From Acidobacteria bacterium UBA823 (GTDB lineage: Bacteria; Acidobacteriota; Vicinamibacteria; Vicinamibacterales; UBA823): a DNA stretch of 25,641 nucleotides. Below are positions 14,841 to 24,458 of the stretch, one piece after another (position 1 is the stretch's first letter; every line of letters starts with the position of its first letter). Below the pieces are notes generated by a model. The model did not search any database and was not told where the DNA came from. It was given only the letters and a program-made list of their open reading frames with translations. Position numbers and translations under genes: made by a program. The stretch covers positions 37,828 through 63,468 of the forward strand of contig DBHR01000111.1 of assembly GCA_002296225.1 (NCBI GenBank). Reading direction: 5' to 3'.

Positions 14841-15884
14841 CTAGCGGTGCCCCTCCATGATCTCATCGAACGCGGCTTTCGCCGGCCGGACACGCTCAAG
14901 CGGCAGCGTTGCCAGCGGCTCTTCCACGAGATTGAGCACCTCAATGAAGTCAATCTTGTCAGGCTCCACGTAAATCACTCCGGTCGCGAACTCATCGCGG
15001 CGACTTGTCTCGTGGAGGACCCGAAGCGCTTCAAGACGGTCAGTCGGGTCATAGTCAGCCTCAAGCTTCTTGAGAAGCAACTGCGACCCATCGTGCATCT
15101 TGACCACTTGCGTCGATCCCGGTTCGTAGTCAATATCGATCTCTTCGAAGTACGGAACAAAGTTGATCTCGCCCAGTGGCTCGTCGTGATCCCGCGCGTA
15201 GGCGTAGCTCTTAGTCGAGCCAACGTGGTCGTTGAAAGTCACGCATGGTGAAATAACGTCCACCATCGCCGTCCCGCGATGGCTCAGAGCGGCCTTGAGC
15301 ACCGCCGTCAATTGCTTCTTGTCTCCTGAGAACGACCGGGCAACGAACGACGCGCCCAACTCGATGGCCAGTGCGCAGGTATCGACCGGCGGAAGATCGT
15401 TGACTACGCCAGTTTTCCGCTTCGAACCCAGGTCGGCTGTCGGCGAAAACTGACCCTTCGTTAGGCCGTAACAACCGTTGTCCTCGATAATGTAGATGAT
15501 CGGTAGGTTGCGTCGCATCAGATGCACAAACTGCCCAATGCCGATGGCACCCGTATCACCGTCACCGCTCATACCGATCGCAATCATCTTCCTGTTCGCG
15601 AGAATCGCACCGGTGCCGATTGAAGGCATCCGCCCATGCACGCCGTTAAACCCGTGCGCTCCACCGAGGAAGTATGCTGGGCTCTTACTCGAGCAGCCGA
15701 TACCCGAGAGCTTTATAACCCGACTCGGCTCGATACCCATCTCGAAGAACGCGTCGATGATCCGCTCAGAAATGGCGTTGTGTCCGCAGCCGGCACACAA
15801 CGTCGTCTTGCGTCCCCGATATGGTTGTAACTCGAGGCCGATTCGATTCACTTTCTTTCGCGGTGAAGATGCTGTTGTGCCCAT
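14841..15884 (-). CDS. korB: 2-oxoglutarate:ferredoxin oxidoreductase, beta subunit
   Basis: This is the thiamine-diphosphate and iron-sulfur subunit of a 2-oxoacid:ferredoxin oxidoreductase. Cys 30 and 33 (CAGCGH), Cys 64 (GIGCSSK) and Cys 214 (SPCVTFN) are the four conserved 4Fe-4S ligands of this subunit type. The ThDP motif runs from GDGDTGAIG (107-115) to EDN (134-136). At 347 residues it has a C-terminal extension compared with the shortest ~280-residue beta subunits. Together with KorA it interconverts 2-oxoglutarate, CoA and oxidised ferredoxin with succinyl-CoA, CO2 and reduced ferredoxin. Substrate choice rests on the neighbouring sucCD, mdh and icd; pyruvate or branched-chain oxoacids are less likely alternatives. 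Confidence 0.9.
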   Translation of the reverse strand: MGTTASSPRKKVNRIGLELQPYRGRKTTLCAGCGHNAISERIIDAFFEMGIEPSRVIKLSGIGCSSKSPAYFLGGAHGFNGVHGRMPSIGTGAILANRKMIAIGMSGDGDTGAIGIGQFVHLMRRNLPIIYIIEDNGCYGLTKGQFSPTADLGSKRKTGVVNDLPPVDTCALAIELGASFVARSFSGDKKQLTAVLKAALSHRGTAMVDVISPCVTFNDHVGSTKSYAYARDHDEPLGEINFVPYFEEIDIDYEPGSTQVVKMHDGSQLLLKKLEADYDPTDRLEALRVLHETSRRDEFATGVIYVEPDKIDFIEVLNLVEEPLATLPLERVRPAKAAFDEIMEGHR

Positions 15885-15934
15885 TGAGTCCGCTACCCGC
15901 CTTGCTCCACTTATCGGTCTGAACGTTTATTGCT

Positions 15935-17794
15935 TCAGGCGCTGTTGGGCGGCGCCAACTCGTGTCCTTCTCGAGCCAGAATCTCGTCAGTGATGCTGCG
16001 GGCGTCGATCGGCAACCCGCCGAAATACAGCACGCTCCGCAGCTTAGCGATCCGTTCTGCGGTGAGTTCCATGCGCATCAGAGACAGCATCTGCGCATCG
16101 CGGTTTTGCTCGACGACATACACCCGCTCGCAACGATCAATAAACGTCGTTAGATCGCCGTTGAATGGGAACGCGCGCAGCCGGCAATAAGTCAGCGCGA
16201 GCCCGGCTTCCTGGTTTAACTGGTCGCAACTCTCGAGCACGGCCCAGTGGCTGCTGCCGTAGGCCAGCACACCGACCAGTCCTTCACCCTCCCGCTCGAT
16301 CACAGGCCCGGGTACTGCGTCTCGGGCGGTGTCGAACTTCGTGGTAAGCCGTTTCAGATTCTCCTCGTAGTCCTCAGGCCTCTCACTGTAATGCGCCTCA
16401 GAATCATGCCCGGAGCCGCGACAGAAATATGCCGGCATGCCGTCGCCGGGAAGCGACCGGTAGGCAATGCCATCGCCGTCGACATCCTTGTATCGGCCCC
16501 ACTCCCCCAGGCGTTCCAAGGTTTCAGCATCTAGCAACTTACCTCGATCCAGGGGCTCGGTCGGATATTCGAAGGGCTCAGACATCCAGCTATTCATTCC
16601 AAGATCGAGATCACTCAACACAAACACCGGCGTCTGGAAACGCTCGGCCAGATCGAAGGCCTTTAAACTCATCGAATAGCATTCACCCGCCGATGACGGC
16701 AGGAGAAGCAGATGCTTGGTATCACCGTGAGACAATACCGCGGTGGATAGGACGTCGCCCTGGGCCGTCCTAGTCGGCAGCCCGGTGGACGGCCCGACCC
16801 GCTGCACGTCGAAAATGACGGCGGGCACCTCCGCGTAGTAGCCCAGACCCGTGAACTCTGCCATCAACGAAATCCCGGGGCCCGACGTCGACGTCATCGC
16901 TCGCGCACCAGCCCAGCCCGCGCCAAGCGTCATACCAATCGCCGCAATTTCGTCCTCGGCTTGCACGACCGCAAAGGTTGCTTTGCCGGTCTCTTTGTCG
17001 ATTCGATACTTCCCCATGTAGTCGATCAGCGTCTCACAAAGCGACGAAGACGGCGTGATCGGATACCAGGCCACGACAGTCACGCCGGCCATCATCGCGC
17101 CTAGCGCGGCCGCAGCGTTGCCGTCGATCAGAATCTTTCCGCTCGTCTGATTCATCGGCTCCAGCACGAACGGGTCCTGCTTCGTTAGGTGCTCGTCGGC
17201 GTAATCGTAGCCGCTCTTAAGCGCGGCTTGATTAAGCGCCAACGCTTTCACTTTGCGGCCAAGTTGCTTTGTGAGCGCCATCTCAATTTGATCACGACTG
17301 ATGTTGAGGAGCTTCGCTAACACGCCGTCGTAGATCACGTTCCGAACAAGTCGCCGAAGCTTCGCGTCGGAACAGACGTCGGCGATCAGTTTGTCGAACG
17401 GCACAGGATAGAAAAAGAGATCGTCGCGGAGCGCATTCAACTCCATCGGGTCGTCATAGACAACGGCCGCACCGGGCTCGAGCCCCAGGACGTCGTCGCG
17501 TGCGGTGTCGGCATTCATCGCAACGAGCACGTCGATCTCACGCTTCCGTGCGACGTAGCCGTCCTTGCTGGCACGAATCGTGTACCAGGTCGGCAAGCCC
17601 GCGATGTTCGATGGAAACAGGTTCTTGCCAGAAACCGGGATCCCCATCTGAAAGATGGAGCGGAAGAGCACCAGATTCGCGGCCTGGCTCCCCGACCCGT
17701 TCACAGTAGCGACTTGAATGTTGAAATCGTTAACGACCTGGGGGGCTGGAGACTTTGCTGCAGCATCTTCAGCCGCAACAGCTGAACGCAACAT
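15935..17794 (-). CDS. korA: 2-oxoglutarate:ferredoxin oxidoreductase, fused gamma-alpha subunit
   Basis: The 619-residue protein joins a gamma domain (about 25-200, with NGSGSQAANLVLFRSIFQMG near 32-51) to an alpha domain that starts near 220. The alpha domain shows WYPITPSSSLCE (243-254), the substrate/ThDP-proximal motif of 2-oxoacid:ferredoxin oxidoreductases, and TSTSGPGISLMAEFTGLGYY. This two-subunit KorAB form is common in aerobes that lack or supplement 2-oxoglutarate dehydrogenase. The ATG is preceded by TAAGGA at 9-base spacing, a good ribosome site. A 50-base gap leads to korB, so the two are co-transcribed. No small ferredoxin-type delta subunit is encoded nearby. Confidence 0.92.
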   Translation of the reverse strand: MLRSAVAAEDAAAKSPAPQVVNDFNIQVATVNGSGSQAANLVLFRSIFQMGIPVSGKNLFPSNIAGLPTWYTIRASKDGYVARKREIDVLVAMNADTARDDVLGLEPGAAVVYDDPMELNALRDDLFFYPVPFDKLIADVCSDAKLRRLVRNVIYDGVLAKLLNISRDQIEMALTKQLGRKVKALALNQAALKSGYDYADEHLTKQDPFVLEPMNQTSGKILIDGNAAAALGAMMAGVTVVAWYPITPSSSLCETLIDYMGKYRIDKETGKATFAVVQAEDEIAAIGMTLGAGWAGARAMTSTSGPGISLMAEFTGLGYYAEVPAVIFDVQRVGPSTGLPTRTAQGDVLSTAVLSHGDTKHLLLLPSSAGECYSMSLKAFDLAERFQTPVFVLSDLDLGMNSWMSEPFEYPTEPLDRGKLLDAETLERLGEWGRYKDVDGDGIAYRSLPGDGMPAYFCRGSGHDSEAHYSERPEDYEENLKRLTTKFDTARDAVPGPVIEREGEGLVGVLAYGSSHWAVLESCDQLNQEAGLALTYCRLRAFPFNGDLTTFIDRCERVYVVEQNRDAQMLSLMRMELTAERIAKLRSVLYFGGLPIDARSITDEILAREGHELAPPNSA

Positions 17795-17854
17795 TCGACC
17801 GTGTCCTTACCGAGCCGATCATCCGACACGCCGCAAACTTTACTTCCCGGCTAT

Positions 17855-17892
17855 CAACTCACCAGGCGGGCACCAACTCACCAAGCGGGCTC
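17855..17892 (-). repeat. Two tandem 19-bp repeats upstream of korA
   Basis: Units at 17855-17873 and 17874-17892 differ at two positions. The minus strand reads GGTGAGTTG twice with 19-base spacing, about 60-100 bases before the korA start in a 224-base gap after sucD. A TGC-TACACT element (extended -10 like) lies upstream at 17939-17947. The repeats may be part of the korA leader or a paired regulator site; I recognise no known motif. Confidence 0.45.
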
Positions 17893-18018
17893 CTGTCGGC
17901 CTGGCTGGAGAGGTCCCGTGCGACGCACCGATCACGTGAGTGTAGCACGTTACCAACGGCAACCCTGATGTTTCTTGGAATAAATTTCGACGGAAACGGC
18001 TGACGCGTCGCCGAGAGC

Positions 18019-18897
18019 CTAAGGTCGTGAGCTCAGCGCTAGAGCCATCGCCGCTCCAAGGTCGGCCGGACTCTCAACGACGTGCACGCCCGCCGCCGCC
18101 AGCGCGTCCATCTTCTCCGCGGCGGTGCCCTTTCCATTGGCGACAATGGCGCCAGCGTGGCCCATCCGCCGTCCCGGAGGCGCAGTCTGCCCAGCGACGA
18201 ATCCTACCACCGGCTTCTTGAAGCCACGCCGGATGTAGGCGGCCACTTCCTCTTCAGCTGTCCCACCGATCTCACCGATCACAATGACGGCATCGGTCTC
18301 ATTGTCACCGGAAAACAGCTGAAGAGTATCCACGAACGACGTGCCGATGAGCGGGTCACCGCCGATGCCGATACAGGTGCTGAGGCCTAACCCTACACCG
18401 GTCAGCTGGTGGATCGCTTCGTAGACCAAGGTGCCGCTCCGCGAGACGATCCCGACCCGACCCTCGCAGCAGATGTGCCCCGGAATGATTCCCACCTTGC
18501 TCCGGCCCGGGGAGATCAAGCCGGGGCAATTCGGCCCGACTAGGCGGGTAGCGCGCGAGTCGATTAGCGCCAGTGTCCGGGCCATGTCGAGCGTCGGAAT
18601 TCCCTCGGTGATGCAGACCACGAGCGGCACACCGGCGCTGGCGGCTTCGAGGATGGCGTCGGCGGCAAACGGTGGGGGCACAAAGATGAGCGACGCATTC
18701 GCGCCGGTGGCTTCGACGGCTTGCACCATGGTGTCGAACACGGGCCAGCCCTCGTGCGTGGTTCCACCTTTGCCCGGCGTAACCCCGCCGACGACGGTCG
18801 TACCGTAAGCGGCCGACTGTTTGGCGTGAAACGTGCCTTCACGCCCAGTTAGCCCCTGAACCAACAACCGCGTATCCTTGTCGATGAGAATCGCCAT
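18019..18897 (-). CDS. sucD: Succinyl-CoA synthetase alpha subunit
   Basis: This 292-residue subunit binds CoA and carries the phosphorylated histidine of succinyl-CoA synthetase. The CoA-binding start QGLTGREGTFH (14-24) and TPGKGG (40-45) are present. GPNCPGLISPG (121-131) follows, then GEIGGTAEEEVA (208-219) and GRRMGHAGAIV, in which H247 matches the active-site phosphohistidine. Length is typical. It interconverts succinyl-CoA and succinate with formation or use of ATP or GTP. It follows sucC after 22 bases and precedes korA after 224 bases, so its substrate link to KorAB is direct. Confidence 0.97.
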   Translation of the reverse strand: MAILIDKDTRLLVQGLTGREGTFHAKQSAAYGTTVVGGVTPGKGGTTHEGWPVFDTMVQAVEATGANASLIFVPPPFAADAILEAASAGVPLVVCITEGIPTLDMARTLALIDSRATRLVGPNCPGLISPGRSKVGIIPGHICCEGRVGIVSRSGTLVYEAIHQLTGVGLGLSTCIGIGGDPLIGTSFVDTLQLFSGDNETDAVIVIGEIGGTAEEEVAAYIRRGFKKPVVGFVAGQTAPPGRRMGHAGAIVANGKGTAAEKMDALAAAGVHVVESPADLGAAMALALSSRP

Positions 18898-18919
18898 TAG
18901 TCGTTCATCCTCACGTTCC

Positions 18920-20077
18920 CTACGCTAGCCGTACGACATGCTCCGCGCCCTGAGCCATCGTCTCCGCCAGCGTGAAACTCAAGCCGCTGGCTTGCAGCAT
19001 CTTCCATCCCTGTTCGACGTTGGTTCCCTCCATCCGGATGACGAGCGGCACCTGCAGGTCGACTTCCCTGACCGCGGCAATAATGCCTTTGGCCAGCACA
19101 TCGCAGCGCAGAATACCCCCAAAAATATTAATGAACACCGCCTTAACGTTCGCGTCGGCCACCAGAATCTTGAACGCGTTCCGGATCTGTTCGGCGTTGG
19201 CACCACCGCCAACGTCTAGAAAATTCGCAGGCTCGCCGCCAGCGAGTTTAATAACATCCATCGTGGCCATCGCTAGCCCGGCGCCGTTTACCATGCACCC
19301 AATCGTCCCGTCCAGCCTAATGTAATTGAGCGAGTGTTTTGAGGCTTCGACCTCGAGCGGCTCTTCCTCGGATAGATCTCGCAGCTTGGCCAGGTCCTTG
19401 TGCCGGAACAGCGCGTTGTCATCCAAATCGATCTTGGCGTCGAGCGCGAGTAGTTGGCCGCCACGCGTAATGACCAATGGATTAATCTCAAGCAGCGAGG
19501 CGTCGGTCGCCAGGAACGTCTGGTAGAGGTTGCGCATGATTTCTACGGCTGGCGCGACCAGTGTCGCACCGAGCCCAATCCCGAACGCCAACTTGCGCGC
19601 CTGATACGCCGCGAGGCCGGCGGTCGGATGCGCGTGCTCGCGCACGATCAGTGCTGGCGTGTCAGCCGCAACTTGCTCTATGTCCATGCCCCCAGTCGCA
19701 CTGGCCATCATGACCGGGCATCCAGCGGCCCGATCGAGGACCAGCCCAAGGTACAACTCTCGCTCGATGTCGAGCCCCTCCTCGACAAGTAGCCGTGCGA
19801 CCTTGCGGCCTTCAGGCCCGGTCTGGTGGGTCACGAGTTGCATCCCCAGAAGCTCCTCGGCGACCCGCTCAGCCTCTGCCGGTCCTCTTGCCGACCTAAT
19901 CCCGCCGCCTTTCCCTCGCCCGCCAGCGTGAATCTGGGCCTTGACCACAACAACGTCGGTCCCTAGGCGTTCGGCTACCTGGTGTGCCTCGAAAGCGCTG
20001 ACCACCACATCACCTTTGGGGATGGGCACGCCGTGACGACCCAGCACCATCTTCGCTTGATATTCGTGAATCTTCAC
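18920..20077 (-). CDS. sucC: Succinyl-CoA synthetase beta subunit
   Basis: This 385-residue ATP-grasp subunit provides the nucleotide and succinate sites. It begins MKIHEYQAKMVLGRHGVPIP as usual. It shows VVKAQIHAGGRGKGGGIR (about 44-61), the nucleotide-binding loop, and LLEINPLVI (about 194-202) and DAKIDLDDNALFRH (about 213-226), which hold metal-binding acids. NGAGLAMATMD and FLDVGGGA lie in the CoA-ligase domain near residues 264-295, and FINIFGGILRCD follows. Nucleotide preference (ATP or GTP) cannot be read by eye. It is 21 bases downstream of mdh and 22 bases upstream of sucD, in a tight operon. Confidence 0.97.
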   Translation of the reverse strand: MKIHEYQAKMVLGRHGVPIPKGDVVVSAFEAHQVAERLGTDVVVVKAQIHAGGRGKGGGIRSARGPAEAERVAEELLGMQLVTHQTGPEGRKVARLLVEEGLDIERELYLGLVLDRAAGCPVMMASATGGMDIEQVAADTPALIVREHAHPTAGLAAYQARKLAFGIGLGATLVAPAVEIMRNLYQTFLATDASLLEINPLVITRGGQLLALDAKIDLDDNALFRHKDLAKLRDLSEEEPLEVEASKHSLNYIRLDGTIGCMVNGAGLAMATMDVIKLAGGEPANFLDVGGGANAEQIRNAFKILVADANVKAVFINIFGGILRCDVLAKGIIAAVREVDLQVPLVIRMEGTNVEQGWKMLQASGLSFTLAETMAQGAEHVVRLA

Positions 20078-20098
20078 GGAAGCTCTAGTTTCTTGGCG

Positions 20099-21025
20099 CT
20101 ACACCTTGATGACATCGACGAGTTCTTTCACGGCGTCGGCCGACTTCTGTAGCGCCGCCCGTTCGGCGGCGGTAAGCGTGATTTGAATGATTTCCTCTAT
20201 GCCCCGCGCGCCCAACTTCACGGGCACGCCGACAAACAAGTTCTTGATACCGTATTCCCCATCCAAGAAGGCGGCGCAGGGCAAAATCTTCTTCTTATCC
20301 TTCAGAATCGCCTCCACCATCTCCACGATGGCTGACCCAGGCGCGTAATAGGCACTCCCACTGCCAAGCAGCTTGACGATCTCGCCCCCACCACCTGCCG
20401 TCCGCTTCACGATGGCTTCGACGGTCGCGGCGTCCATAAGTTCGGTAATCGGAATCCCAGCCACCGTCGAGTAACGTGGAAGTGGCACCATTGTGTCGCC
20501 ATGCCCACCAAGCACGAACGCGTGGGTGTTCTCCACCGACACACGGAGCTCCATAGCGATGAAAGCCCTCATGCGCGCGGAGTCTAGGATGCCGGCCATC
20601 CCTACGACCCGCTCACGCGGGAAACCACTGACCCGATAGACCACCTGACACATCGCGTCCAGCGGATTCGTCACCGGAATAATGATGCAGTTCGGCGAGT
20701 GCTTGATGACATTCTCAGTGACACCTTTGATGATGTCCTTGTTCTTCAGCAAAAGATCGTCTCGACTCATGCCAGGCTTGCGTGGCAGACCGGCCGTGAT
20801 CACGACGATCTCAGAATCGGCGGTGTCGGCATAGTCGAGCGTCCCAAGCACGCGAGCGTCCGACCCCTCCAAAGGGTTTGCCTCAAGGATGTCTAACCCC
20901 TTGCCCTGCGGGGCCCCTTGAGGAAGGTCTAGCAGGACAACGTCAGCCAGTTCTTTCGTGGCGATGCGGCGAGCGGCTGTGGCTCCGACGTGCCCAGCGC
21001 CGACGACGGTGACTTTATGGGTCAT
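20099..21025 (-). CDS. mdh: Malate dehydrogenase (LDH-like type)
   Basis: It interconverts malate and oxaloacetate with NAD. The 308-residue product has the Rossmann motif GAGHVGATAARR (9-20), and D33 at the end of the second strand favours NAD. RKPGMSR (82-88) has Arg where lactate dehydrogenases have Gln, which marks a malate dehydrogenase. VTNPLDAM (118-125) and GGHGDTMVPL (173-182, with the catalytic H175) complete the site. The frame is open to 21118, but that stretch overlaps icd. The ATG at 21025 begins the family-typical N-terminus and has GGGAGAAG just upstream. It follows icd by 37 bases. Confidence 0.96.
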   Translation of the reverse strand: MTHKVTVVGAGHVGATAARRIATKELADVVLLDLPQGAPQGKGLDILEANPLEGSDARVLGTLDYADTADSEIVVITAGLPRKPGMSRDDLLLKNKDIIKGVTENVIKHSPNCIIIPVTNPLDAMCQVVYRVSGFPRERVVGMAGILDSARMRAFIAMELRVSVENTHAFVLGGHGDTMVPLPRYSTVAGIPITELMDAATVEAIVKRTAGGGGEIVKLLGSGSAYYAPGSAIVEMVEAILKDKKKILPCAAFLDGEYGIKNLFVGVPVKLGARGIEEIIQITLTAAERAALQKSADAVKELVDVIKV

Positions 21026-21030
21026 GCGTG

Positions 21031-21038
21031 CTTCTCCC
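21031..21038 (-). promoter_or_regulatory. Ribosome binding site of mdh
   Basis: The minus strand reads GGGAGAAG five bases before the ATG at 21025 (the GGGAG core is eight bases away). This selects the inner start over the longer open frame that runs into icd. Confidence 0.65.
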
Positions 21039-21062
21039 TTAACTTTTCCAACGCGCGGCCAG

Positions 21063-22298
<1,236 letters not shown>

Positions 22299-22395
22299 AA
22301 CTTACAAATCAAAAACTCGAGTCCATCACGACGAATAGCTCATCAGAGAACACGCCGGTACGTTTTAGGTCAGCGCCCCCCAACACTCGCGCAAG

Positions 22396-22430
22396 ATGTT
22401 CACAGAATCTGTGGATAACCCTGTGGAAAA
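22396..22430. promoter_or_regulatory. Cluster of DnaA-box-like sequences
   Basis: TGTGGATAA at 22410-22418 is a perfect match to the DnaA box TTATNCACA on the minus strand. TGTGGAAAA (22422-22430) has one mismatch. ATGTTCACA (22396-22404) matches seven of nine positions in the opposite direction. CACAG-AAT-CTGTG forms an inverted repeat across the first two. No dnaA, dnaN or rnpA gene is in the window. Confidence 0.45.
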
Positions 22431-22481
22431 ACATCCCGCCGAACACTTGTACGCCGCCTCAACTGGGAGTTTCTAGCGATT

Positions 22482-22498
22482 TGCACCATCGTGGTGCG
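22482..22498. promoter_or_regulatory. Palindrome resembling an NtrC binding site
   Basis: The sequence TGCACCATCGTGGTGCG matches the NtrC pattern TGCACC-N5-GGTGCA at 11 of 12 positions. It lies between icd and serA. No sigma-54 -24/-12 promoter was found on either side, so NtrC control is unproven; another dimeric regulator could bind. Confidence 0.35.
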
Positions 22499-22709
22499 AC
22501 GAGGTGCTGTCAATCCGGCCAACGCGCCACCCTGTTGCCACATTATACTGTATGAGTCTGCGACGCCGACGGCTACCGATTCCGAATCATTCAAGACGGC
22601 ACAGGCATCGGCATGCGCGGATTCGGATGGAATCTACGCGCCAGCGAGAAGCGAAAAATTGCGGAGTTTATCTAAATTCTCAGGCGGTGACGTCTCTCAC
22701 GGACAGCCC

Positions 22710-24374
22710 ATGACAAGCGATCAGTCACGCATGAGACGTGAACACCCCCCAGTTGCACCCAAGGCCGCACCACGATCGCCAAAGATCGTCATCGCCGATG
22801 CGCTGCCCGATTCCGCCGCCGACCTGCTGAGTCGGGAGGGCTGGGAGGTGGATGCCCGTGCCGGACGGCCACGGGACGAGTTGCTCCGTGACCTGAGGGA
22901 CGCGGAGGGCTTGATCGTCCGCAGCAGCACCCAAGTGGATGCTAATCTGCTGGCCGCCGCCCCGCACCTCAAGGTGATCGCGAGAGCCGGTACCGGGGTC
23001 GATAACGTTGACTTGAATGCCGCTAGTGAGCGCGGCATTCTCGTGCTGAACGCCCCTGGCGCGAACAGCGTTAGCGTCGCCGAGCACACCTGTGCCCTCA
23101 TGCTGACCCTAGGACGGTCCATCACGCGTGCCGACGCCGCCATGAAGAATGGCCAATGGACAAAACAGGCGCTCCTAGGTACTGAGCTGCAGGGTAAAAC
23201 CCTCGGACTGGTCGGACTGGGCCGAATCGGTCAAGAAGTCGCGTCCCGCGCCCGCGCCTTTGGCATGCAGATCATCGCCCACGACCCCTACATCTCAGAA
23301 CAGGTGGCAAAAGATTTTGACGCTGAGCTGGTGACTCTGGACGAGCTGTGCGAGCGTTCTGACTTCGTGAGCCTGCACGTGCCGACCACCGACGCAACCC
23401 ATCAGATGTTCGACGCCGATCAACTCGCAAGGTGCAAGACCGGCTTGCGGCTCATCAACACCGCTCGAGGCGACCTTATCGACGAGTCCGCCTTAACGAA
23501 CGCGATCGAATCAGGACAAATTGGCGGAGCCGGATTGGACGTGTTCGAGCGCGAGCCACCTATCGATTCCCGCCTCACCGCGCTGCCCGAGGTCGTGGCG
23601 ACCCCGCATATCGCCGGCTCCACCAAAGAAGCTCAGGAACTGGTCAGCACCGAAGTCGCTGCGAGCGTTCGTGATTACTTGGGCCTCGGCATCGTGCGCA
23701 ACGCCGTCAACCTTCCGTCAATTGCACCGGAAGACCTCAAGCGCCTGCAACCATTCGTCGACCTAGCCCAAAAGCTAGGAGCTTTCGTCGCACAATTGGC
23801 GACCGGCCGTACTCGGACGGTCGGCATCCGGTACTACGGCGACCTTGCAACGGGGAACAATGAGCCAATCGTCGCTGCCGTGCTGACAGGGCTCTTCCGG
23901 ACGATGTTGTCCTCGACCGTTACCTTGATCAACGCGCGTACGGTAGCCGAAGCACGGGACGTAGAAGTGGTGGAATCGCGTAGCTCCAGACCTCGGAATT
24001 TCACGAGTCTCCTCTCGGTGAAACTCCACACCTCCGAGAGCGAACTGTGGGTCGAGGGTGCGATCTTCGAGCACGGTGGTGCCCGTATCATTCTGCTCGA
24101 CGGCGTCGAGATCGAGGCCGACCTTGAGGGAAGCCATATTGTGATCCGAAATCTCGACGAACCTGGCGTCATAGGCACCGTCGGTTCGATCCTCGGCAAG
24201 GCCCAGGTCAACATCGCCCGCTTCGCCCTAGGCCGAGGCTCAGCCGGTGCCATCGCCGTCATCAACGTCGATGAACCGACGAACACCGACGACCGAAAGC
24301 TCGATGAGGGGCTGCTCGAATCCTTGCGGGCCGTGCCGGCCATCAGGGCAGCCGATCTCGTTCGAATCTAGTGT
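22710..24374 (+). CDS. serA: D-3-phosphoglycerate dehydrogenase
   Basis: This enzyme catalyses the first step of serine synthesis, oxidising 3-phosphoglycerate with NAD. From the ATG at 22710 it has 554 residues, close to the long SerA type. The order is: N-terminal substrate domain, NAD domain with GLGRIG (169-174), catalytic R253 (NTARGD), E282 (REPP) and H300 (TPHIAGS). An intervening ASB-type domain (about 335-475) follows, then a C-terminal ACT domain (about 481-554) that commonly binds serine as feedback inhibitor. The frame is open back to a GTG at 22491, but family similarity only begins near PKIVIAD (residue 24). An ATG at 22731 is also possible. No strong ribosome site helps. It is followed by kdsB. 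Confidence 0.95.
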
Positions 24375-24384
24375 CTTCAGTCAT

Positions 24385-24408
24385 GTCCCGGACAACGGCC
24401 ACCGGGAC
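24385..24408 (+). terminator. Short GC-rich hairpin after serA
   Basis: GTCCCGG (24385-24391) and CCGGGAC (24402-24408) form a perfect 7-bp stem with a 10-base loop, just after the serA stop. No T run follows. It may be a weak or Rho-assisted terminator, or an internal processing site before kdsB. Confidence 0.3.
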
Positions 24409-24458
24409 TCCTCAGTAAAGTCCGGCATGGCCGCCACGGCAACAACAAAGACACATGT

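Larger units (their letters stand above)
22299..22709. other. Non-coding divergent region between icd and serA
   Basis: This 411-base stretch separates the leftward icd operon from rightward serA. It contains DnaA-box-like sequences (22396-22430), an NtrC-like palindrome (22482-22498) and a TATACT element (22544-22549) that could be a -10 for serA but has no good -35. A frame open from 22491 joins serA but gives low-complexity, family-atypical sequence. No conserved small gene or tRNA was seen. Confidence 0.6.

Noticed and set aside
22491..22709. Possible 73-residue N-terminal extension of serA, as the frame is open back to a GTG
   Set aside because: The translated stretch has no resemblance to SerA N-termini and overlaps the NtrC-like palindrome; the family similarity starts after 22770.
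22299..22709. Chromosomal replication origin
   Set aside because: Only one perfect DnaA box, no dnaA/dnaN/rnpA genes, no clear AT-rich element, and sampled lines on both sides show the same excess of C over G on the plus strand. Kept only as a finding about DnaA boxes.
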